Part shown: in pieces, positions 12,207 to 23,498 of the stretch | How positions within the stretch are numbered: the first letter of the stretch is position 1 | Layout of the letters: every line of letters begins with the position of its first letter | Translations under genes and position numbers: made by a program | NCBI GenBank assembly: GCA_905221605.1 | Contig: CAJNDS010000602.1 | Span: 397,001-461,000 of the forward strand | Direction: 5' to 3' | From: Symbiodinium natans | Taxonomy: Eukaryota > Sar > Dinophyceae > Suessiales > Symbiodiniaceae | DNA: 64,000 nt | Notes under the pieces: model-generated | What the model was told of the DNA's origin: nothing | What the model saw: only the letters and a program-made list of their open reading frames with translations | The model's database searches: none

Positions 12207-12493
12207 TGGGCACTCCAGGGGGTCTCTGGGGTTGGGCGCTCCAGGGAGTTTCTGGGGTTGGGCACTTTTCAGAGAGAGAGTCTGGGCACTCCAGGGAGTC
12301 TTGGGGTTGGGCACTCAGAGGCTCCAGGCAGTCTCTGGGGTTGGGCACTGCAGATCTGGGGTTCGGGTCCTCTGGGGTTGGGCGGGTTGGGCACTCCAGG
12401 CAAACTCTGGGGTTCAGGGTCTTCGGGGTTGGGAGTTTCCGGCGTTCGGCGCTCCAGAGAGTCTCCGGGGTTGGGCACTCCAGGGAGTCTTTA
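12207..12493 (+). repeat. Degenerate minisatellite, core about 28 bp
   Basis: About ten imperfect copies of a unit around GGGCACTCCAGGGAGTCT joined to CTGGGGTTG. Similar units in the opposite orientation occur at 54320-54640. Confidence 0.75.
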
Positions 12494-12539
12494 GAGTAGA
12501 CCGGACGAGGAGAAGAGTTCCGGGCGGGGAGACGAGTTG

Positions 12540-14500
12540 AGTTTAACATCTAACCTTCGGTGTGGGGAAAAGAAAAAAAGCGAGTCCAAGGTTGTTCAAG
12601 CAACGGCGTGCGATCGGTGCTGGAAATCCCAAAGCAGGCTCGGTGGACTGTTGCTTGCGTGTTTCATGCATGTCTTAACTTGTTCATGTCACGGCAAGGA
12701 ACCACGCCGAACCGTGCAAAGGCATCTGAACCTAGACGCCCAGTTGCAACTCCCAATCGGAGCGTTGCAGGTGTCGATTGCGAAATCGTTTTGCGCCGAG
12801 GTTGCAAGCCATTGGAGATTTCGCCGCCGGTGGTGCCCAATTTGAAAGGTTGCGCACTCAGAACGATGACCAATATCCGTGCCATCAGTGCATGTGGAAC
12901 GCCTGCATGCTTTGGGTAATGTCATGTCATGCCCCACCCCAATGTGTAAATGCTTGAGACATGCAATTTTGCGCGCTGAGGAGTGGATGTCCACACAGAA
13001 TGGAAGCCTTTGTTGCAGGAAGAATTGGCCAAACGACCGCCGCGAGAGATTCGAGCATGCAACGCGGCTGGACACAACATTTTTTGACGATTATGATATA
13101 TAATTGTCTGCGCAGCCGTGTCATGACCTCCAAAGGTATCGCCGCGTTGCGGCATTTGTGCAAAGGAACAGATGTGACTTGGTCAGCACAAATTCAATCG
13201 ATTCTCCTCTGTAGTTGGGCATCGCCAGTCCGCAGCAAAATCGAATTGTGACTGTAGTGCGTTCTGCCAGGACGGCGGCCGTTTGTTGCACCAATTGCAC
13301 GCTCCCCCAACGCGAGATCGCCAAAGCACGGAGGCTCTATGCAGTTTTCTTGAATTTTGCCAATTTTGCCTCGCTATACCCAGCTCCCAATAGTTCGTTC
13401 GGGATTCGGGACTGGTCCTGCGTTCCAGGCCATAGTCAATGCGCTTTTGGTGCCAACGACGCATCAGCGCGAGCCGGTTTCGTTTGAAGCGGCACCCGGC
13501 CAGCAAAAGTTTTTGATCACGGTCCCTTTCGGCGGTTTGTGGCAAGGGCATATATGTGTGTGTGTGTGTGTGTGCGTTTTTCTCTCAATTTGTGCACAGG
13601 GTGCCATTCATTCTACTGTATTCTACTATATTCACTAACAAGGCCAGGGCAGCTCGCAGACAGGAGCCCCTCCGAGGGCCCCTACTTTTTGCATTGATGT
13701 TTTGCTCAGTTGGACCTGGAGAAGTGAGCCTTGTACAGATCAGGTCAAGACGATGCTTTCCCGGTTCGACCGTGCAGCTTCTATGCAAATGAATGCCAGC
13801 GCACAAGGCATGCCACACCTGCCCACCAGAAAATGCCGCAGTGTTGCAAACATTGACACATTGAGGAATCCAGTGACATCAGCTGCCCACATGGCTGCGA
13901 AGGTACAACAAGGACCGTTGATGTTTGCGTGGCTTACGGGTTGGGGCACATGACGACACAAACGTTTTGTTTTCAAGGTATGGCCATCGCGTTGGTGATC
14001 TCAGCAAGTACGCAGCCATGGAGCGTGCTTGGTTCTATTTGGTGTGTTTGCGTGGTTTTGGGGACGTGCGCGTAGCACCACGAAGCACCGCGCTTTGGGC
14101 AGCGTGCGCACTAAGGTGAAGATCAGCTGACAGCTGTGCTGGCGTATTGCCCGTCTTGCCACAGTGTCTTTGACGCATCCCTCTGAACTGGTTCGCGGCT
14201 TCGCGGCGGACTGCTTTGCAGATTGCGCGGATAGCGTTCTCCGGAGCATGGGGTCTCACAAGACAGGTGCAAAAACTGATCTACAAAGGGCCACGCTTGC
14301 AGCCGCAGCAAGTTGCAGCATGCGTGCTCGGTTTGGGTCAGGAAGACATGGCTTGTGCAGGGTTGGCCAAAGGCTTCCTTTTCGAAGGTTTAGAAAATGA
14401 CAAAACATAGCTATTATTTTACATGATTTCACAGGTTTGGCCAAAGGCTTCCTTGAAGAAGGGTTTGAAAATAACAAAATATAGCTGACATTGTTTGTGT
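12540..14500. other. Array-free unique DNA without a recognised gene
   Basis: Short overlapping frames on both strands, none protein-like enough to call. A (TG)n tract lies at 13556-13573. Some decayed mobile-element sequence is likely from context, but no motif could be placed. Confidence 0.4.
14361..14486 (+). repeat. Tandem duplication, period about 72 bp
   Basis: TTGGCCAAAGGCTTCCTT with about 30 following bases, ending ACAAAAYATAGCT, occurs at 14361-14412 and again at 14434-14486 with scattered substitutions. Confidence 0.8.
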
Positions 14501-14541
14501 TTTTAAACCTAAACTCCTGCGCCCGAATCCCCTACCTGCAG

Positions 14542-14613
14542 CGTTTTTGGATCTTTGTGATTGTGCCCAACTTCCAGGCCAGCCGCCATGAGCTCGAAAT
14601 CAGTGCTACTTAG
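14542..14613 (+). CDS. Candidate terminal exon, unknown protein
   Basis: Open from CCTGCAG to TAG at 14611-14613, reading RFWIFVIVPNFQASRHELEI and on. Hydrophobic start. No homology recognised. Confidence 0.25.
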   Translation, partial: RFWIFVIVPNFQASRHELEISAT

Positions 14614-14769
14614 GCAGCCAGGCTGGAACCCGGATCGTGCCAACCCTACCTGGGACCTTATTTACCCACAGCTTTTAAGGGTTCTACCTACGAAAATAGG
14701 GGGTTACTTGCTGCTAAACCGTGAGTGGCTTGACGCAAGGATTCAACCTGCCCTGCACCCTACACCTTA

Positions 14770-15200
14770 CGTACACCCTACACCCTACACCCTACACCCT
14801 AAACCCTAAACCCTAAACCCTAAACCCTAAACCCTAAAGGCCCCATACGCCCTAAGCCCTAAACGCCCAAACGCTGACATGGCGCCATGGCGGCAATGGC
14901 TTCTGGCAGCTGCAAGCCTGCCGGCGCTCCTGGCTCCATTAGGGTTTAGGGTTTAGGGTTTAGGGTTTAGGGTTTAGGGTTTAGGGTTTAGGGTTTAGGG
15001 TTCACGGTTTAGGGTTTAGGGTTTAGGGCAGAAGGGTTTGGAATTTTGCGCAGGGTGCAGGGAATCCCTCAAGCCCCAGGGTGGCAATGCTCACGAGTAG
15101 AATAAACCCCCCCCTCCCTCCCTCCCTCCCCCAGGGTTTAGGGTTTAGGGTTTAGGGTTTAGGGTTTAGGGTTTAGGGTTTAGGGTTTAGGGTTTAGGGT
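14770..15200. repeat. CCCTAAA array then two TTTAGGG arrays
   Basis: CCCTACA/CCCTAAA units at 14757-14838, TTTAGGG at 14941-15030 and again at 15135-15199. A C-rich CCCTCCCTCC tract at about 15108-15132 precedes the third run. Confidence 0.9.
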
Positions 15201-15412
15201 TCTGGCGGTGGGTCTGTCCCGGGTTCAAACACTTGCCTCAGCCCAGTGTGCCCTTCTCCCCTGTTTTTTTGGGTTCAAGGTCCCTTATCAAGTAGCCAAG
15301 CCCAAAAAACGCCGAAAGGGGTGCGCTTATTGCAATATGAGCTTCCAAGAAGCTAGGAGCTAAACCCGAAACCCTAAACCCTAAACCCTAAACCCAAAAC
15401 CGGTTTCGGAAG

Positions 15413-15490
15413 CCAACGTCCTGAGCTTGTTCAACGCATGCTTCCTGCGCCTCAGGCAGGCGAGTCGTGCCTCGGCCGAAGCTATGAGGC
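15413..15490 (+). CDS. Candidate internal exon, unknown protein
   Basis: Open between GGAAG and GC/GTAGGGCCTTTAGGG, reading NVLSLFNACFLRLRQASRAS and on. CCCTAAA upstream, TTTAGGG downstream. Unrecognised. Confidence 0.3.
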
Positions 15491-15589
15491 GTAGGGCCTT
15501 TAGGGTTTAGGGTTTAGGGTTTAGGGTTTAGGGTTTAGGGTTTAGACCAGAGCCCAACAAAAAAAAAAAAACAATAGCCAATAGCACAG

Positions 15590-15664
15590 ATTTGTCCTCC
15601 TGAACGGGCTCTGTAGCTACAAGCAGAAGTACCCTCTCGAGTCGGATGTTTTCTTGGGGTTCGA
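15590..15664 (+). CDS. Candidate internal exon, unknown protein
   Basis: Open from AGCACAG to a consensus donor (CGA/GTGAGTGG). Reads FVLLNGLCSYKQKYPLESDV. Both splice signals are good, but no family was recognised and it cannot be phased to neighbours. Confidence 0.35.
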
Positions 15665-16278
15665 GTGAGTGGTGGTTGGAAGGTCTTGGCGAGCAGTGGG
15701 CCCTTGAGGGCTTAAGGTTTAGGGTTTAGGGTTTAGGGTTTCGGGTGGTTTAGGGCCTTTCTCCCCTTTTTTTCGGCTTGCTGTCAATCCAGGCGCCGGG
15801 CTCTCCAGCAGTGGAGGGAAGGAGCCTCCAACGCCCAAACAAGCGCCCTAAACCGCCCCAAGCCCCCCGAAACCCTAAACCCTAAACCCCAAACCCTACA
15901 CCCTAAACCCTAGACCCTAAACCCCAAACCCTACACCCTAAACCCTAAACCCTAAAGCACAGGTTCTTGATGCGCGACCCGGTCCGAGTTGGTCACCGGG
16001 CGAAGGCTCGCAGGGAGCCAAGAATGTAGATGTCAGGGCCATGTTACGAGCTCCTGCCCTAAACCCAAAGCCAGCCCTGAACCCGCCCTAAACCCTAAAC
16101 CCTGGCAATAAGCACCTGGGTTTCTGAAGCCTGGGTTTTGAAGGGTTTGGAAGCATGCAAAAAGCGGACTCCCCTTTTGGGTCCCAGGGGTCTGAGATGA
16201 GCAAATGCCTTTGGCCCTACAACCGCCAACAAAAAACACTGCGCCGCACCGTGGTTGCTGCCACCCTGAACCCTGAAC

Positions 16279-16378
16279 CTTAAAGTTATTTATTACGACA
16301 GAGCCGCCCCCCAGTAGAGCCCCAAAAAAGTAGTCAGTTTTGGGAGCCCTTGAATCAGCACCTGGCATGATAGTCGCG
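16279..16378 (-). CDS. Candidate internal exon on the minus strand
   Basis: Minus-strand open stretch from CGGTGAG to TTTAAG/GTTCAGGGTTCAGGG, so a degenerate TTTAGGG run starts at the donor on the coding strand. It contains SRAPKTDYFFGALLGGGSVV. Unrecognised. Confidence 0.3.
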
Positions 16379-16451
16379 CTCACCGAACCTCGTTCCCTTT
16401 AGGGGGGTTTAGGGATTAGGGTTTGGGGTCCGATATACTGACCGACCTTTC

Positions 16452-16536
16452 ACTTCTACTTCTTCTTCTTCTTCTTCTTGTTCTTCTTCTTCTTCTTCTT
16501 CTTCTTCTTCTTCTTCTTCTTCTGCTTCTTCTTCTT
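16452..16536 (+). repeat. (CTT)n microsatellite
   Basis: About 25 CTT units with rare interruptions, ending just before CTGTGAAG. It would act as a very long polypyrimidine tract for the exon-like island at 16545. Confidence 0.9.
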
Positions 16537-16544
16537 CTGTGAAG

Positions 16545-16614
16545 CCCTCGTTCTCGTGGACCCTGTGGTGCGGTCTCGATTAAAGCAACATGCAACCCAA
16601 AATCCAGCAGTCTA
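16545..16614 (+). CDS. Candidate internal exon after a (CTT)n tract
   Basis: Open after GTGAAG and ending at TCTA/GTGTTTAGG. Reads LVLVDPVVRSRLKQHATQNP. Unrecognised. Confidence 0.3.
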
Positions 16615-16790
16615 GTGTTTAGGAGCAGCGTGGAGTAGGGCCCCCTTGGCTCCCATTTCCGGCTGGTATATTGCAGAAGGGCTTAGGGGTCCCTAAACCC
16701 TAAACCCTAAACCCTAAACCCTGAACCCTGAACCCTGAACCCTAAACCCTAAGCCCTAAACCCTAACCCTCAACCCAGTCTCAAACCCAG

Positions 16791-16895
16791 CCATGCACGC
16801 TTGGGAAGGTGCAGCTCGCCGAAGGTCGCGCGGTAGAGGTTCAGACGCTGAGCGACTTCAGCCACTTGGGTGGCCAAAAGGGACCAGGGATGACG
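16791..16895 (+). CDS. Candidate internal exon, unknown protein
   Basis: 35 codons in phase 0 from AACCCAG to ATGACG/GTTTAGGG. Contains LGKVQLAEGRAVEVQTLSDF. It is bounded by CCCTAAA before and TTTAGGG after. One of the better isolated exon candidates, but no homology is recognised. Confidence 0.35.
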
Positions 16896-17819
16896 GTTTA
16901 GGGTTCAGGGTTCAGGGTTCAGGGTTTAGGGTTTAGGGTTTAGGGTTTAGGGTTTAGGGAACCCTAAACCCTACACCCTAAATGCGGCGTCCACAAGGCA
17001 ATGCAATATGGCTGGCGCGGCGGGCCGCAACGCCGATTGGACATAATTCGCCAGCCCAGTCCGACTGAAACAGGAAAAAAAAAACAGGATCACAATGCGA
17101 AATTCGAGCCGACGTCACGAGTTCAAAGGCGCATCCCTACCCTTCAAGGTCAGGATATGTCAGGGTGAAATGACAGGGGCTCTTCACCGATGTTTTCGCC
17201 GGCAACTGACGCCAAAAGTCGCTCCCAGAGTTCTTTGTGACCAGCCCAGCTTTCTTTGTCATAGTTGGGTAACATTTTGCATCTATTCAGGGTGCTTAAT
17301 AACCCAATAAGGAATAGACATTTGATTTTGTTAATACTATCCCAACCATGAACTAGCTTTGCTGCTGAAACGGTTGTCTTGACTTTGTTGCGTGGCACGA
17401 CTGCGCCGTGGAAACGCTCTTTGATGCAAGATTTGAAACGCCTAAAGGTTCTCAACATTTGCACCACGGTAGGTTCCACAAGCACAAAGTCTGCATCTTA
17501 ACCGTCACCTCTGATGACATAGTCTCCTTCTACCCGAACAGTGATGCTAACACCAGTGCTACACACACACAAAAACCACATCAGTTCAAGCCAGGACGCA
17601 TCTTGAAAAGCAACATTGCGCCAAGGAAGGCAACCAACGCGGGAGAAGCAACAGCGGAGCACTTTCATGCATTTCGGATGGAGGGATTTACCACATGCAT
17701 TTGCTTCAACATGACGGTTTCCAACAAGCATCACAATCAGACTGAAAACTGTGCAGGCTAACTGAAACAGGCTTGGAACCGTTGTTGCAGATCTAGGGTT
17801 ACAGACTACACACGCTGCG

Positions 17820-18300
17820 ACATCGGCGTGATAGCGCATGATCACATCAGCTTGTTGCTTCAATCGGAAAGAAGCTTTCAACCAGGAAGAACCTTAAGCC
17901 TACAAGCTGTTGCAATCCTGATGAGCTTTTGCCTTGACTAAATCAAGATGCTCGAGATCAGCCCCCCGCGACGCATTCAAGAGAAAATCCCAGCAGTCCA
18001 AATTAGATCTAGGCAAATGAGGGCCGAAACCACGCTTCAACTGCTGTAAAATCCTACTGCCAGGTTGCGCTACATAGCTGGAGTCAGAAAAAATACCGGA
18101 AAGCAGCACAGGCGACAGCGACGCCCAAAATTTCAGCACGGTCAATTTGTTGATCTGCCGGCGGCGCGATGCCCCTCCAAACCACATCGTCGTGTTCCGA
18201 GGAAAACCGAGGAATCTGCCAACCGTATGGTGTGAAATTTCGGATGCAGAGAAGAACCATCCGTAAAGAGCGCGACATTAGAGAGTTGTTGGACGCTAGA
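17820..18300 (-). pseudogene. Decayed retroelement RNase H domain
   Basis: Reading the minus strand across three frames gives, in order, VALFTDGSSLHP (first catalytic Asp at about 18260), DRAEILGVAVACA (Glu at about 18134), SDSSYVAQP (Asp at about 18085), LDLVKAKAHQ (His at about 17923) and YHADVAACVV (last Asp at about 17824). Order and spacing fit the D-E-D-H-D plan of RNase HI-like domains in retroelements. Frameshifts make it non-functional. Flanking minus-strand frames to about 17150 and 18570 are probably parts of the same element. Confidence 0.65.
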
Positions 18301-18599
18301 AATGTCCGGGCAGGCGAGTCTTTGTACGAACCTATGCAAAGACAGCTCCGGCCATAGGCCACAAAAACGAGCCGAACCTGGAACATCATGCCAAATACGT
18401 TGCGTCACCAGGTGCCGATTTCTCACGTATTGCAAAGCTGTACGGTCTTGAAAACGGACTGTAAGAACAAAGGGGACAGGTTGAACCACTGGTTCATGGT
18501 GCGGGGTTTCAGGTTTTTGGGTGAATTCTGGCGGTGTCTTGAAGCCGTTTTTGCCTACTTTTCCTGGCACCTGCTACCCCAAAAGAGAAATTGCTTTGT

Positions 18600-18890
18600 T
18601 TAGGGGGTGCCGATAAAATTATCCTCAAAGCTCGCCAGAAACTAATTCTGCTATAGTATAGGCTATAGCGCTATGGCTGGAGCATTTCTCTTGACCCGGT
18701 TTCCGTCCTGTTTGGCGATGTGGAGGGACCTTTGTGGGGTGCAGAGTCAAGGGAGTCATACTCGGGACCCGAAGGATGTACCCTTGAGAGGTCTTAAGAG
18801 GTTCCCTTAATATGGCCCTCGAATTCCCGTAGAGGATCTTTAAAAAAGGGTCCCCAAATGCCCGGGCACAGCCTGGGGAGAGATGCGCAG
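18600..18890. other. Unique spacer, possible weak inverted-repeat element
   Basis: GGGACCTTTG near 18727 and AAAAGGGTCCCC near 18846 are imperfect inverted repeats about 130 bp apart. No gene seen. Confidence 0.3.
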
Positions 18891-19030
18891 AGTGCACACT
18901 TTGTGAGGATGAAGAAAGCCTCGGATGCCTGGTTTAGGGTTTAGGGTTCAGGGTTCAGGGTTTAGGGTTTAGGGTTTAGGGTTTAGGGTGAGGATTTAAC
19001 CATGAGGCCCAACCCCTCCCCCCCTCCGAG

Positions 19031-19383
19031 AGCTTCCGAGTGCCCTCCAAGGCACTGGGCTTCCCGTCTTTCTGATTGAAGGCCTCCTTCGTGACGAGGA
19101 GAGGGAGCTTCGAGATTCTGGGAAACATCGTGCTTTTGAGGGCTTCGGGAGTCCAACCGCAGTGGCATTCACATACATGCGGCAACGGCAATTCGCCGAG
19201 TGTGAAGGCTTTGAGTGCGCGCCCTGCAGCCCACCAAACTCCACCAAACTCCACCAAACTCCACCAGATTCTGCAAAGAAGCTTCTGGCTGAGTGCGGTT
19301 GTTCAAGATTGGCCGGCTTTCTCCTCTCTTTCCCTGAGACGTCTTTGTGTCGGGACCGTTGTGTGGACGCCTTGGAAACATAG
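19031..19383 (+). CDS. Candidate terminal exon, unknown protein of at least 117 codons
   Basis: An open plus frame runs 117 codons from a C-rich tract and GAG acceptor to TAG at 19381-19383. It reads LPVFLIEGLLRDEERELRDS near its start, has a Cys-rich middle (ECEGFECAPC), and contains three copies of the 10-bp unit CCACCAAACT. The antisense frame is also long, so coding on plus is likely but not certain. Family not recognised. Confidence 0.45.
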
Positions 19384-19756
19384 ATCGGCATGTAGCTTCT
19401 GACGGCTTGTGAGAAACATTGAGCTGGGGAAGGGAGTGCGCTTATTCGTGTTTGTGTGTGAAATTTGAACGTTGAGTTGATTGGTTGTTGGACTTTGTAG
19501 TGCTCTATCTGAGAGGGAGAGTTGGAAGAGAGGGCAGACGATTCATGGGGTGCAGTCCTAGTCGGCGTTTGGTTGCACACTGTGTCGTGTGGTGTGGTTT
19601 GCTCGCTGCAGTTCTTGGAGGATCTAAGCGCTGAACCTTTTCTTCAGTTGGAGTTGCATTCCCCAGTTAGTGCCCTGCCGTGCGTCCGAGAGGTCTCCTA
19701 GGAGGGGGGGGGGCCCTAAACCCTAAACCCTAAAGCCCTTGGCGCTTTTGGCGCAG

Positions 19757-19847
19757 GAGATGCGCGCGATCCAGTCAGCCGCCTTGTCCGAGGGTTTGGA
19801 GCGAAGCTGCCTGGCCACACGTCTCTTGTGGCCTCCTAGGTGTCCAG
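19757..19847 (+). CDS. Candidate internal exon, unknown protein
   Basis: Open from GGCGCAG to CCAG/GTTTTAGGG. Starts EMRAIQSAALSEGLERSCLA. CCCTAAA before, TTTAGGG after. Unrecognised. Confidence 0.35.
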
Positions 19848-20400
19848 GTTTTAGGGTTTAGGGTTTAGGGTTTCCTTTCTGTAGGGGTTTAGGGTTGAAA
19901 GGGTTTAGGGAGGTAGGCACAAAGCCCTATTGCATGGCCTGTAGATGTACAGATGCTTTCGGAAGTAAGTAAAAGGTCAATGTCAAGGGCTAAACTTTAA
20001 CCCTCAACTGCGAAATGCTGGGCCTATAGGGTTACCCTAAACCCTATATAAACCCTAACTCTAAACCCTAAACCCTAAACCCTTACGACTTTCTTGAAAA
20101 GTTCTCGCATCCCTTTCATGCGCTGGGTGGGGAGTCATGTCCACGAGAGTGGGCTTAGGAGTTTGAGATCAGACTGAGGGTTTAGGGTTTAGGGTTTAGG
20201 GTTTAGGGGTCAGACCTGCATCCTGTAGCCTTGGCTCACATGACTTGTCGCTGTAGAAGAATGTGCGAGATCGACGCGCGCGAATCACCCTGAATTCCTA
20301 GAAACCCCAAACTAAACCTCCGACAGTGGGACAACAAAAGCGAACCACCGGACCCTTAAACCGCTAGACTCACTTCCAATCTGAAGACCCCAGCCTCAAG

Positions 20401-20511
20401 TATCCAAAGTTGATGCAGTACTTCCAGCTCTACACCCAACTTTGGCCGGCAAATGTGCGCCATGGTTTTACTCTTCCTGAGGCCTCCCCCAAACCCCCCC
20501 CTTCTTGCAAG
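20401..20511 (+). CDS. Candidate internal exon before the trinucleotide array
   Basis: 37 codons in phase 0 from CCTCAAG to TGCAAG/GTCAGTG. Reads YPKLMQYFQLYTQLWPANVR and on. The antisense is also open and ends in GTGAGT, so the strand is uncertain. Confidence 0.3.
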
Positions 20512-20514
20512 GTC

Positions 20515-20589
20515 AGTGTTAGTAGTAGTCGTCGTGGTCGTAGTAGCTGTAGAAGAAGCAGAAGAAGTAGTAGTAGTCGTAGCAGCCGT

Positions 20590-20633
<44 letters not shown>

Positions 20634-20671
20634 TCGTAGTTGTAGTTGTAGTTGTAGTTGTAGTTGTAGTT

Positions 20672-20748
<77 letters not shown>

Positions 20749-20818
20749 CGGAGTCGGAGTCGGAGTCGGAGTCGGAGTCGGAGTAGGAGTAGGAGCAGGA
20801 GCAGCAGTGGTGGCAGTA
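20515..20818. repeat. Compound trinucleotide/hexanucleotide satellite
   Basis: Successive blocks of AGTCGT-like units, GGAGCA, TAGTTG, about 25 units of TAG and TCGGAG. Because every block is a multiple of 3, all frames except those hitting TAG stay open, producing artificial poly-Thr, poly-Leu, poly-Tyr and poly-Val frames. Confidence 0.95.
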
Positions 20819-20847
20819 GGAAGGGGTATGAGGGTTCCCCCACCGAG

Positions 20848-22378
20848 GTTTGACGATGGTCGACAAAGAACCCGTGACCAAGAAACTGGCGAAGCGCATC
20901 TTCGCGGCGGTGGACGCGCCTTGGGCTGACGTGCGGCTGTGTTTTTGTCTGGGCTTTTTTTGGGGGTTTTAGGGTTCATAGGGTTCCTAGATTTTAGGGT
21001 TTAGGGTTTAGGGAAGGGAGGGGTGAGGGGGGGGGGGGTGGGGGGGGTTCCGTGGCATCTCTTTAATATACTTAGGCTTGGAGCCTAGATTTTGGGAGCT
21101 TAGAGATTTTCGAGGTGAGGATTATATGCCTCTGTTCAAGTTCAAGCCTTTGGACTTTGGAATGGGCCCCAGAATCAGTTCTGGCTTAGGGTCCATGAGT
21201 CCCTCCACCCACAGAAGCCGCAGACCTGTCAAGCAAGGCGAACCGGGACGGGGCGCTAGATCGTCTGGAGCTGGCGGAGTTTCTCCGTGAGGCCTGGATT
21301 TGGGTGTACATGGTTTGATGAGATAAGGAGTGTAGAAGAGTTCGGGTTCAGGATTTAGGAGTACGGTTTGTGGGAGGGCAGGGGTTGCGGGGCGGTGGGG
21401 GTTTGTTCTTGCGACAGTGAGGCTGAGCACGCGGGCAGATGGAGGGTTGTAGGTGGAACTGCCCGGTCAACTGCAGCCAGCGGATGCAAGAAATCCCCGT
21501 CGTCAAGAAGCGGGGTGCTGCTTCGCACTGCTTCTGATCTTCCCAGGATGGGCTATTGGGACTTAAGATCCCCTTAAATGAACCCCTATAAAGGGCCTTT
21601 TAAGGGATTATAGGGTAGAATAGCCCATCCTGGTCATATTCTACCCTCAAACAGGCAGCTTCCTATGGAAGCAGAGACAGGCTGCGAGGTGGCTTTAGGG
21701 CATCGTGGGCATGAGGCCTGAGGGGGTTTAGGGTTTAGGGTTTAGGGTTTGGGGTTTAGGGTAAAGATGGCAGGTGCCAGGCGAAAAATCCTACGAAAGC
21801 ACATTTTTGGGGTTCTGTGGCTTCAGGGACCACAGGCAATGCTTGCAACCAAGCGCAGGCGGCTGACATGGTCGACGTGAACTACACCGCCTTCCTGGCC
21901 GACCAGCCCCGCGAACCGAAATGTTGGCACAGCTTTCGCTAATCCTTGTTTTCAGTTCGAGGAGGGAGAGAGGGCAAGATCGAAAAAAGAGCGAGAGAAA
22001 GAGAGAAGAAAAAAGCCAAAGAAGACGACTGTTGCCCGCATGCTTTGCAACGTCTTCTGTTGTCACGTGCGCAGGCGACCCAGAATAACGGAATACAAGA
22101 ACTGCGCATAGAGCCCGCAATCGGAGGTTGGGTTCGCCGAAGGCCGCCGAAGAAGCGGCGGCTGGCCGGAAGGAGCCTCTGCAGATTCTTTGTAAGCTCG
22201 GCCAGGATGGTGTCTTTGTTGAAAACTTTGTCGAGGGGGAGGCTGGAGGACTACTTAGCTATCGGTCTGTCTGCTAAACATTGCTAAACACCTCTTTCAG
22301 GTGCGAAAGAAGGAAATCCAAGAGGTGGACTGGCCGGTTTCTCGCCTGAGTGATTTGCAGGCCTTTGTCAGAAGTTGA
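20848..22378 (+). CDS. Possible multi-exon EF-hand-like protein, 3' part
   Basis: A chain of plus-strand islands suggests one gene ending at TGA 22376-22378. 20848-20938 contains MVDKEPVTKKLAKRIFAAVD, typical of the helix leading into an EF-hand. 21215-21286 contains NRDGALDRLELAEFL, an EF-hand-like loop with the first ligand changed to Lys. 21827-21939 contains DMVDVNYTAFL, like the end of another EF-hand. 21956-22074 is Lys/Arg/Glu-rich. 22143-22268 contains LGQDGVFVENF. The last exon, 22301-22378, reads VRKKEIQEVDWPVSRLSDLQ and on. A 32-nt intron would join the last two in phase. Other junctions are unresolved, so neither the full protein nor calcium binding is certain. Confidence 0.4.
21543..21633. 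mobile_element. MITE-like element, CCAGGATGGGCTAT family, copy 1
   Basis: CCAGGATGGGCTATT at 21543-21557 and its reverse complement at 21619-21633 bound a 91-bp element. The same ends bound a 55-bp element at 36320-36374. Confidence 0.75.
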
Positions 22379-22657
22379 CTGCTACTTGCCTAAGGGCCAC
22401 CCAAAAGCGAAACACATTCGTCCTTACTAGGGCAGTTATGCGGATGATTATTCTTCTTCATTGTTTGAGGGTTCTTAAGAAACATCGGTAGTTGAAGGTG
22501 CTGACAGCTGGATTGGGGGCAGAGGGGTGAGGCGACTCAACATGTGCAGCTTTGAAGCGAAAAAAGAGGCTTTCTTCCGCTCGTGCTGGTCGACCCATCC
22601 TGAGTGGCTTCTTGGCAGATGAAGGACTGGCTGCTGATCGCCTTCAGAACACACACA

Positions 22658-22660
<3 letters not shown>

Positions 22661-22702
<42 letters not shown>
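22661..22702 (+). repeat. (CT)n microsatellite
   Basis: About 20 CT units. Confidence 0.9.
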
Positions 22703-22704
<2 letters not shown>

Positions 22705-22996
22705 TTACTTGCTTACTTACTTACTGATAGGGTTCATGGGGGGTAGGTACCTAGGGAACCTTTGGGAAGCTTGAAAAATATCAGGAGTATTGCGGAACCT
22801 TGGGTTACATACCCCCTTGAACCCCCGTCCCTCAAGAACCCTACAAGAAGGCTCTTGTGAGTCGATGTCATCCTGAGATGCAAAGCCAGCGTCTGCTCCT
22901 GCATCAGGGAGGGGGGGGATATGGCAGAGTGGTCCACTCGTCAGATGTTTCTTCAATGCCTCGTTTCGGCCTCGACGAAAGATCCTTTGATTTTCT

Positions 22997-23374
22997 GTGG
23001 ACATTAAAGATAAAGCCTCCAAAGGCTGCATTTCGAGCGACTTTTTCACGCAGTGGGCGGATGCTGATGAATGTTCCCCCCCCCCCCCCCCCCCCTCCGC
23101 CGTTCTCCGCCCCCCTCCCCCCCTCCCTCCTCATCAGAATGATCCCGTCCTTCAGCGTGGGAGGGAGGGGTCTGGCGAGGTTTTTGAACTGGAACTCAGA
23201 AGGCTGTCAGCAGGAACTCCGAAGGCTTCCTCGCCGAAGTTTCTCATCGCCCGGATTTGCTTTCACAATCCCCGGGGACCAAATCAAATTGCTCCCGCCG
23301 CTGAATATGTTCCGCATGTATTTTCTACAAATTCCGGGGGACCGCAGACATCAGGATACAACACTACCCCTTAG
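22997..23374 (+). CDS. Possible coding stretch with proline run
   Basis: Open to TGA at 23372-23374. DIKDKASKGCISSDFFTQWA precedes a poly-C tract read as proline; a Glu/Leu-rich part follows. Another frame over the same DNA is also open. Unrecognised. Confidence 0.25.
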   Translation: MDIKDKASKGCISSDFFTQWADADECSPPPPPPSAVLRPPPPLPPHQNDPVLQRGREGSGEVFELELRRLSAGTPKASSPKFLIARICFHNPRGPNQIAPAAEYVPHVFSTNSGGPQTSGYNTTP

Positions 23375-23498
23375 TGCTTGGGGCCTTTGACCGCTTCAGC
23401 CTTAAGCCCCCAATCCTCCGCGCAGTATACCAGCACAGTATACCAAACCCTGAAGCAAGGAAGCCGGCAAGAAGCCCTAAAAGCCAAAGCCCCCAGCA

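Noticed and set aside
20219-20240. CTGTAGCCTTGGCTCA as a spliced-leader relic
   Set aside because: Needs a 4-nt gap in the leader and has no acceptor or gene following.
20356-20979. Poly-Thr, poly-Leu, poly-Tyr and poly-Val ORFs
   Set aside because: Products of a trinucleotide satellite in several frames on both strands.
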